This document shows, one piece after another, positions 10,636 through 17,239 of a stretch of DNA of 17,239 nucleotides. Where the stretch lies: contig JAENRP010000475.1 in NCBI GenBank assembly GCA_024741835.1, forward strand, positions 1 through 17,239. The letters run 5' to 3'. The translations under genes were made by a program, and so were the position numbers. Positions within the stretch are counted from its first letter, which is position 1. Every line of letters begins with the position of its first letter. Under the pieces are notes generated by a model. That model saw nothing but the letters and a program-made list of their open reading frames with translations. It ran no database searches and was not told the origin of the DNA. This DNA is from Diplocarpon mali (taxonomy: Eukaryota > Ascomycota > Leotiomycetes > Helotiales > Drepanopezizaceae).

Positions 10636-12748
10636 ATGTTCGACGTTTCTTGGACGGACCCTGACAGGGAGACTGTCGGTCAGAGGAAGGCTCGCAAAGA
10701 GCAGGAGATCGCCAGTGGAACAGGTGGAAAGCCGCAAGGACTCTCAAGGAGGTCATCTATTCGAAGCTCCGAGACTTCTGGGTCAAGCTTCAGTCAGAAG
10801 CCGTCGCTCCTGACTCTATTCGGTCCTAGCAGGAAAGATGGTGGGAGTCGGATAGGGCACCATTCCACACTCCCAAGGGCACCGGCCGCCGATTCTGCCT
10901 CCGTATCTCAAAGGCTGTCTAGCTTCACAAGCGAAACGGACTGCTCGGCGCCAGGGTTACCGTCGACAACGGCTCGGATATCGCAACCCGGGCCCTTCGT
11001 GGGGAGCCCGTTCTACTCGGAAGCTGAGCTCTCAGCTCGCTCGGATGGTAGGCTCCCTGGACTCGATCGATACTTGGATGTTTCCTTAACAGATATATCT
11101 AGCTTCCGAGTCCGTCTTCTCCGGATGGACCGAGAAATCAACCAAGACCGATTCTAGCTATGGCTCTGTGTCGGAGTCTCCCACCAGCCCACGGAAGATT
11201 GCTCAGCCTCTGAGCGACAACTCTTTCATCTTGCAAAGCACCGAGATCACAGTATCTTCTAGCGAGAATATCGAGGCGACGGAGCAGACAGCGACGACTG
11301 TCCACATCTCGGCACCGGCCTCAAGTTCAGCGGAAGCGCAACAGTCCAGCAATACGTGAGAAATGCCGTTCCATTCCCCACCTCGTGATACATGGCTTAC
11401 GCGCTCACCGTCTAGAGCTGTCCCGCCTACAACATTCGTGTTTCCACTTCCCAATAGCCAAACCCCCGAGACACCTCCAAGGAAAGCATCACAGAAAGAA
11501 GATGTCCTTCACGGGGGCACATTTCCAGTCATAAAGCGAACCAAGCCATTTTATACTTGGAGACCACCCGAGACGTGGGGGTGCGACGACGGGGCGCCCA
11601 AGGTCCCCCTCCCGAGAGAACCCTCAGCTCCGCTTCGGCCCATGAAAGGAAGACGACCCCAGGCACCGCCAGCTGAGATTGCGCATCTCCGAAGAAGTAT
11701 TCGTCGGATGGATGCTGCAAGCCCGAAGATTATCCTCGAACGATTGAAGGAGGAGTGGGTGGGAGTCGCGGATGCCTCGGTGTACAGGGAGCTGGAGCTC
11801 GAGAAACAGCTCTGGATGCTGACTGCATTGAGGAGTCTGAAGAGGAAGAATAGCCTCGAGGATATGTTCGAGGCACACAGCCGGGGTTCGGCCAAGGTTC
11901 TGTCTCTGTACGAAAATCATGGTAAGTCGACTGGCCGTACGACGTAACATCAGAGACTGAATCTGAGCGCAGCATCGTCGTCCTCACTGTCAGCTCTGAC
12001 GACTGCAACCGAGGTGCACCACCTCTCGACAAACCCCTTGTCCCCCAAGTCCTATCCAAACATCCGTCCCATGTCGGTTCCAGGGCCAACGTCTCAGCTA
12101 CCATACGACTCCAATTTATTCTCTCATATCTACGCCTTTTCCATCTCGTCTCTCCTCCCAGCCTCATCTATTCCCGCAATCCTTGAAGAGTGTCGCCGAA
12201 CCCTCGTCTCGACAGCCGAAGCTCTGCCTTCCCCTGGAGCACCCATCTCGACCAGCCCCTCGCAATCAGCTTCCAAACTCGTCACCACCAACCCGTCCCC
12301 ACCCTCAAACCGAGGCGGTACTCTCCATCTCACAATCCTCGACCCATCTCCCCTCCCTGCAACGCTCGGTCCCCTCCTCCGAGCCTGGCTCGACGGCAAC
12401 CTCATCCTGCACCTGGAGAAGCAGTTCCGGTGCACCAATCCCAGCCGCCTCTTCCCCATCTGGCTGTCCGACGCCGGCCTGCGAGCACCGGGCAGCACGA
12501 TTGTCAACGCACGATTCTCCGCTTCCGCCACACCGTCGGCCCATGTCGCGAACGGGGACAGAGACGACATGGAGAAGACAAGGAACGAGCTGAAGAGTGT
12601 GGTGGGGAGGATGCTATGGAGGGAGATCTGGGGTGCGTACGTGCAGGGGGAGAGCTGGTGGTGGGAGGACGTGGGCATCATGGAGGAGTGCGAAAAGATG
12701 GGGACCGTCTGGGAGTACGCTGTGATTGAGGCAGTGAAGGAGAACTAA
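10636..12748 (+). CDS. methyltransferase-like fungal protein with long disordered N-terminus
   Basis: Four exons, 10636-11047, 11103-11355, 11416-11921 and 11973-12748, join in phase to 648 residues. The introns are 55, 60, 51 bases, all GT-AG. The first ~270 residues are Ser/Thr/Pro-rich and look disordered. Residues about 310-380 are charged and helical, including ERLKEEWVGVADASVYRELE. The C-terminal half resembles the latter part of a class I SAM-dependent methyltransferase fold: QLPYDSNLFSHIYAFSISSL fits the strand-4 region, GGTLHLTILDPSPLPATLGP the strand-5 region, followed by FRCTNPSRLFPIWLSDAGLR and a Trp-rich tail (WREIWGAYVQGESWWWED). I see no E/DxGxGxG SAM loop upstream of these, so activity is uncertain and it may be a non-catalytic relative. 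The substrate is unknown. It is convergent with adenylosuccinate synthetase. Confidence 0.82.
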
Positions 12749-13091
12749 GCAGGGTAAAAGACATGGTTGAGACGTCTGAGCTCAAGGTAGGTAGGAGATG
12801 GGGGGNAAGCGCCTGTAACGATAGGATATGACTGGTGCGTTCTGACGGTCCGGATGGAGTCTGGGGGCGGTTCAGAGGTTTCTACCACGTAGAGAGAGGT
12901 GCTAGCGGAACCGGTATATGATCCCACCTCGATGTGTCAAACCGGGCCCATACGTCCCATCGAGTGGTGCCTCGTATGTTCGGCAGCCAGCGTCCGCGGT
13001 CCTGTACAGTCACGACACGATCGGCAGTCCGCCGCCTCTTCAGCCGGGGCCTGCTCGGCGTCGGGGAACGCAGGCGCTGCCGGAAAGCAAG

Positions 13092-13141
13092 CCCCCGCCC
13101 CCGCTCCCGCTCCCGCTCCCAATCCCGATCCCGATCCCGAG
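13092..13141. repeat. C-rich hexamer array
   Basis: Tandem hexamers of the GCTCCC type change into GATCCC-type units within about 50 bases, giving low-complexity Pro/Ala or Asp/Arg coding in several frames. Confidence 0.8.
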
Positions 13142-13194
13142 GGCGGCACCTCGCCAGGGCCTGAACGGCGCTCTCGGAGCACAGTCTGCGGAGA

Positions 13195-13272
13195 GAAAAA
13201 AAAATAAAAGATAAAAGAAGAGGAAGAAAAGATAAAAAACAGAAGAAAAAGAAGCCAACAAAAACCAAGAGC
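13195..13272. repeat. polypurine tract, about 75 bases
   Basis: Almost only A and G on the plus strand, with a few C and T, mainly AAGA-like units. It follows a C-rich hexamer array and precedes a pyrimidine-rich stretch (about 13310-13380). Confidence 0.75.
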
Positions 13273-13436
13273 CATGCTGCGACGTAGACCTCCGACACCA
13301 TTCGCGTACGAACCTCCTCCCTCTCCCCCTTGCCTCCCTCTCGTCTCCCTCTCGTCTCGCACACACGTGCCCCCCTGGAAGACCCGCGTGCGGTCAGGTC
13401 TCCAGAGGACAGAGCTGCGGCGGTAGGGAGATATCT

Positions 13437-13477
13437 CTGCTTCTGGTTCTGCTTCTGGTTCTGCTTCTGCTTCTGGT
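13437..13477. repeat. TTCTGG/TTCTGC hexamer array
   Basis: About seven near-perfect hexamers alternate TTCTGG and TTCTGC. Read on the minus strand they give a Gln/Lys/Asn run inside the rejected 301-codon frame. Confidence 0.8.
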
Positions 13478-14230
13478 GTCGAGCTCTCCAGGAGCTGGCT
13501 ACGTGAGCTGGTCCGTGGCGCGGCACTGCGCAACGCCAGAAGAATGTGGGTAGTAGGAGAGGTGGGCTGGTTGTAGGAGAGGTGGGGGGGTTGTATGCAA
13601 CAAGGGTTGTTGTTCTTCGAGGGATAATGAGCAGTGGAAAGATATATGGACATGGAGTGGCCTGTGCTAGAGGCTTTTGCTGACTGTTCCACGCTGAGCA
13701 AGCTTTATCTCTACGCCCTGGCGAAAAACACCCGCTTTTGATCCTTTCTCTGCCGGCTGTGAGACCTGCGAGCCTTGCCGACCGCATCCCATGTCAAATG
13801 TCCTTCAAGATCACAATACTAGGTGAGGATATCAAAGAGACGAATAGTACTGTCTGCTGCGCCATCTGCAATACACGAGATTGAAGAAAAAAAAATATCG
13901 CAACACAAAGTCACTTGGTTTTATTTACTCAACGTTGCAAGGCGTTGAAGATGCCTCGCTTGCTGTTCTGAATGGTTGGATTTTGCTCTTCCCCCGGGTT
14001 TTAACCCACCGCACGCCAAATGTAAGAAAACCGTTGCGATTCACAATGACACAAGCGCGAATATCGACTGCCTGCCCACGACCTGGCTGATTGCTCAGCT
14101 GTCAACTGTTCTACCGTAGGAGATACATCTCGAGCATATCTACATTCTTTCAAGTTCTGGGGTGTGATAAGACGCACGTAAACGCTCACGTCTGGTAAGT
14201 GCAACGAGCCAGGAGAACGGGAGAACCCCC

Positions 14231-15880
14231 TTATGCGGCTCTGGTAATCATCGCCTCTCGGCCTGGACCGGTCCCGATGTACTTCACCTTGACCTGGCGA
14301 ACCGGTTAGCAAAGACGCTAGCCCGACTCCGACACCACGTCGAGAAAACTGGGGGACCTACCCCGGTGAACCCCTCGATGAACTCAACGTACTCCCGCGC
14401 GGCCTGGGGCAAGTCGTGGTATGCCTTCGCGCCCGTGATCGGCTGCTCCCACCCCTTCAGTTCCACGTATCTGGGTTGCACCCGGCCCAGGACCTCAAGA
14501 TCGGCTGGGAACGAGTCGAGCTCTTGGCCAGTCAGAGGATCGAGGTAGGCGGTGGCTACCTTGATGGTGGGGAAGGAGTCGAGGATGTCCAGCTTGGTCA
14601 CGTTGAGGGCGGTGTAGTGGTTGATGGCGGTCGAATACTGCGAGGAGCGATGTTAGCGGTGCCCCAGGCCGAACCCGAACGACGCCCCCCGTCGTGATCT
14701 CCCGCGTCTCGGCATCACTCGGTGACATCCGTTCGGCCGCCGCAAACCCCTGGGGGAGGGGGGGGGAACCGTACCTTGACGACGACCAGGTCCAGCCATC
14801 CACATCGCCTCCTGCGGCCAGTGGTGACGCCAAACTCTCGTCCGATCTCTTGGAGCTTGGTGCCAGCCTCCTCCAGATCTTCTGTCGGGAAGGGGCCCCC
14901 GCCTACTCGCGTTGTGTATGCCTTGACAACCCCATAGATGTGGGAGATCTTGGTGGGGTCGAGAGCCAACCCGGTGAAGATCCCGCCCAGACCTGTGTTG
15001 GACGACGTGACGTAGGGATACGTGCCAAAGTCCAGGTCCAGCATCAGCGCATTGGCGCCTTCGATCAGGATTGGCTGGCCGCTCTTCTGCGCCGAGTCCA
15101 TAAACGGGATCTGGTCAATGACGTACGGTGCCAGCTGCTCACGGTACCCGTCATACCGCAGAATCTCCTCCTCGACATCGTACGTCAAGAGATCCCCGTA
15201 TCTCTTCTTGTACCCGCGCGCTAGCTCCCGTAACCGCTTGTCGAACAGCTCCTTGTTGAAGACCTCGGAGATGCGGATCCCGCTTCGGGCCGCTTTCGTG
15301 GAGTAGGATGGTCCAATCCTGACCAAACTGCTCAGCCAACGTATCCCTTCCCATATCCTAGTCCAGGTCTGGCAGGGTCAACTCACCCCTTCCGCGTCGT
15401 CCCCACAGCCCTGCCCCCCAGCTCCACCTCTTCCAGGCCGTCCACGATCTGATGCAAGTCGAAGACGATCTGCGCTCGATCGCTGATATAAATCCTCGAC
15501 CGGACATCTTGAAGTCCCTTTCTGATCAGCCACGAACCAGGCGACGGGGGGGGGATCGACCTGCCTTGGCCTCCAGATCATTCAGCTCCTCGAAAAAGGC
15601 CGGGATGTGGCACACCACGCCGGAGCCGATCAGGTTGTGGCAGTCGGGGTTGATGAGGCCGGAAGGCAGCAGGTGAAAGTCGTAGGTGACGCCGTGGGCG
15701 ACGATGGTATGGCCGGCATTGTTGCCCCCCTGGGCCCGGGCGCAGAGCTTGACGGTTGGGCAGAGGATGTCGACGAGCTTTCCCTTTCCCTAGGATACTG
15801 AGCTAGCTGTTGAAGGTGGGAGGAGGGGGGGGGGGTATTACCTCGTCTCCCCACTGCGCACCCAGAACGATAGTCGCCAT
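14231..15880 (-). CDS. ADE12: adenylosuccinate synthetase (EC 6.3.4.4)
   Basis: Six exons, 15880-15842, 15789-15565, 15517-15387, 15318-14775, 14637-14362 and 14293-14231, give 425 residues, the usual length for the fungal enzyme. It joins IMP and aspartate using GTP to form adenylosuccinate, the first step from IMP to AMP, in the cytosol. The start [17 protein letters not shown] holds the phosphate-binding loop and the catalytic Asp (12). NNAGHT (36-41) has the catalytic His. GTTRKGIGPSYS lies at 127-138, LIEGANA at about 216, [12 protein letters not shown] at about 230, [11 protein letters not shown] at about 268 and [10 protein letters not shown] at about 299. It ends in [16 protein letters not shown]. 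Introns are 52, 47, 68, 137 and 68 bases. Intron 2 fits only as GC-AG, and introns 1, 2, 4 and 5 carry poly-C runs soon after the donor. The ADE12 symbol is the yeast orthologue's. Confidence 0.96.
15518..15564 (-). other. ADE12: GC-AG intron 2 of adenylosuccinate synthetase
   Basis: The exon ends GAG GCC AAG and the intron starts GCAGGT, ending CAGAAAG before GGA CTT CAA, 47 bases, with CTGAT as a likely branch point. This joins NDLEAK to [15 protein letters not shown] as the family requires. The nearby GT (four bases further) would leave a phase that no AG downstream can match. Unspliced, the frame meets a TGA within the intron. Confidence 0.8.
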
Positions 15881-16034
15881 GATTGCTACTTCCTCTTCTT
15901 GGAGCGTGGAGAGCTCCTCGTGCAGCGCGGAGTCGCAGCGTGAGGGTGCGTTGAGAGCGTCGTGTCGTGGTGTTTGCCCCTGGCAATGCGAAGATTCCCC
16001 CTCGGGAGTAGGGTTTGTCGCGATTCGCAAGCAA

Positions 16035-16039
16035 CCAAT
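16035..16039 (-). promoter_or_regulatory. possible CCAAT box upstream of adenylosuccinate synthetase
   Basis: A CCAAT pentamer lies about 155 bases upstream of the ATG at 15880 (CCAAT on the plus strand, ATTGG in the gene's direction), in GCAACCAATGGCGGGG. Position and flanks would suit the fungal HapB/C/E complex, but one short motif is weak evidence. Confidence 0.3.
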
Positions 16040-16347
16040 GGCGGGGCTAAATCTCTGTGCGACCCCGCGCTAAGGGCCTGTCTGGTCGTCTCGCACAACA
16101 TTCGAGGAGAGCAAGGCAGCATGGCACTCTCGGTTGGAAGAGGAAACGCGTATTGTCGACTCTTCCAGCCGAAGAGAATCGCGCGTCTACAGTAGCTTGA
16201 TGACCGTGATTTCCCTGCACATTCGGCGGAGAGGAGAAGCCCCTCGCCGCCTGCGGTCTCTGCGAATGAATACACCGCCCTTGGGCCTTGGGAACAGATC
16301 CAAGCCCCCAGTACCGCATGGTCAGCACAACCATAGCACCTCTTGTC

Positions 16348-16379
16348 TCATGGCTTCATGGCTTCATGGTTTCAAGGCT
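16348..16379. repeat. four tandem octamers (TCATGGCT)
   Basis: Two exact copies of TCATGGCT are followed by TCATGGTT and TCAAGGCT, each 8 bases long. Confidence 0.85.
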
Positions 16380-17164
16380 CGTAGCGCCCTCGCCTCCTCG
16401 CAACCAGGGCAGAAAGCTGCCCGCGAGTATGGATTCCCACGGCTCGGAACGGTAGCCGTGACCTGCCAGGCACGTGTAGGCCGCACGAAAAGATGGGAAT
16501 AGCTTCTTTGATACTGTGTACTCTTTCTCCGGAGTCGTAGATCACGCATCCGATAACATCCTGGCCACTCGGCTCTCAGCGTCGAGATCTTCATGTTGCG
16601 GTCTTGAAGCGTATTCGAGCATCATGTGATGTATGCGTTTTGAGATCCACCGTGCGTGGGTGGAGGAGCATTCGCGCTCGTCGGTGGCGTCGCGCCCAGC
16701 CTACGAGCTCTTGCTTGGACCAGCTTGTCCCGCGTTCCTCCTCAGCGGGTGGTCGAGAGAAAATGACATGTCCGAGACATCCCCAACCGATGCAGACGCC
16801 CCAACAAACACCGGCGACACCAGCGGCAACCGAACAACAGCAGGCGAATCTGCTGGAGGGCCGAGACGCGGTGCTGCGCAGGTGCTGCTCCTCCATGCGA
16901 GCACAGGACTCCCTCGTTCTCTCTCTCCCAGCTTATGTTGCACGTCGCGCCGAGGCTCCTCTCCGCATCTTTATCGTGACAGCTGCAGGCGTCCATCTCT
17001 GCCAGCTGCCCTTGGATCTGGGCCGGGCAGTAGGCTCCCTTGCCGTCTGCCCCTGCGTCTGTCTCTGCGTCTGCCCCTGAGTAGAGAGCGGGATGGTGTG
17101 GAAGCGAGAACCGATGAGCTGGATGAGAGGGGGGTGAGATAAGGAGGGGTTGCATGAGATGAGA

Positions 17165-17239
17165 TGTGTGTGTGTGTGTGTGTGTGAAAGAGAGAGGGAG
17201 AGAGAGAGAGAGGGAGGGAGAGGGAGAGAGAGAGAGAGA
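17165..17239. repeat. compound TG/GA microsatellite
   Basis: (TG)11 at 17165-17186 is followed by a GA-rich run (GAGAG and GGGAG units) to the window end. Confidence 0.95.

Larger units (their letters stand above)
12749..14230. other. convergent intergenic region, low-complexity rich
   Basis: This lies between the 3' ends of the methyltransferase-like gene and adenylosuccinate synthetase. It contains one undetermined base (n) at 12806, hexamer arrays and a polypurine tract listed separately. A 301-codon minus-strand frame (13787-12882) is built mainly from these low-complexity stretches (Arg/Glu/Asp, Gln/Lys and Phe runs) and I do not call it a gene. Confidence 0.5.
15881..17160. other. upstream flank of adenylosuccinate synthetase, no gene seen
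   Basis: About 1.3 kb of GC-rich sequence. Overlapping frames of 75-169 codons occur on both strands, but none has a recognised domain, consistent splice model or support over its rivals, so I call none. It contains the presumed promoter and a small octamer repeat. I found no TGACTC (Bas1/Gcn4-type) element in 15881-16300. Confidence 0.45.

Noticed and set aside
12882..13787. 301-codon minus-strand open frame
   Set aside because: Its content is dominated by translated simple repeats (Arg/Asp/Glu, Gln/Lys, Phe runs), it has no domain, and competing frames are open in the same place.
15387..15581. Apparent frameshift in adenylosuccinate synthetase
   Set aside because: It is explained by an intron: excising 15518-15564 restores the conserved frame, so no frameshift is needed.
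16604..17155. Overlapping frames of 137-169 codons on both strands
   Set aside because: High G+C makes long chance frames common; no domain, and Cys/Arg or Pro/Ser-rich low-complexity content.
1..17239. tRNA, rRNA and CRISPR signals
   Set aside because: No cloverleaf-compatible GTTCGA loops in proper context, no rRNA-like stretch and no regularly spaced repeats were seen by eye; a covariance-model scan would be decisive.

Overview
The window is nuclear DNA of a filamentous ascomycete (Pezizomycotina, probably Eurotiomycetes). The genes carry many short introns of about 43-68 bases (one of 137) with fungal branch points such as GCTAAC or TCTAAC, and the recognisable proteins are fungal types. 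No RNA gene, CRISPR array or bacterial-type operon signal was found.

Layout: (1) 270-1968, minus strand: a seven-transmembrane receptor of the fungal cAMP-receptor-like class, three exons. (2) About 2.0-7.0 kb: a gene-poor, partly very AT-rich stretch holding several open or nearly open frames of unknown origin, probably decayed genes, with an AT island at about 5.2-5.87 kb. (3) 7090-9063, minus: an AzgA-type purine (adenine/guanine/hypoxanthine) permease, six exons. (4) 9064-10635: a divergent intergenic region. (5) 10636-12748, plus: a four-exon protein whose C-terminal part looks like a class I methyltransferase fold but shows no glycine-rich SAM loop. (6) 12749-14230: a convergent intergenic region with hexamer arrays and a long polypurine tract. 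(7) 14231-15880, minus: adenylosuccinate synthetase, six exons. (8) 15881-17239: its upstream flank, ending in a TG/GA microsatellite.

The exon structures were rebuilt by hand from splice signals, reading-frame phase and protein conservation, and all four main models give uninterrupted proteins of about 529, 573, 648 and 425 residues. The permease and adenylosuccinate synthetase act in the same pathway: imported hypoxanthine becomes IMP, and the synthetase starts the conversion of IMP to AMP. Each of these two genes appears to contain one GC-AG intron, and the synthetase has poly-C runs shortly after the donor in most of its introns. These are the most distinctive observations. I found no convincing new multi-gene system; the unexplained frames at 3.7-6.5 kb are the best place to look for something undescribed.
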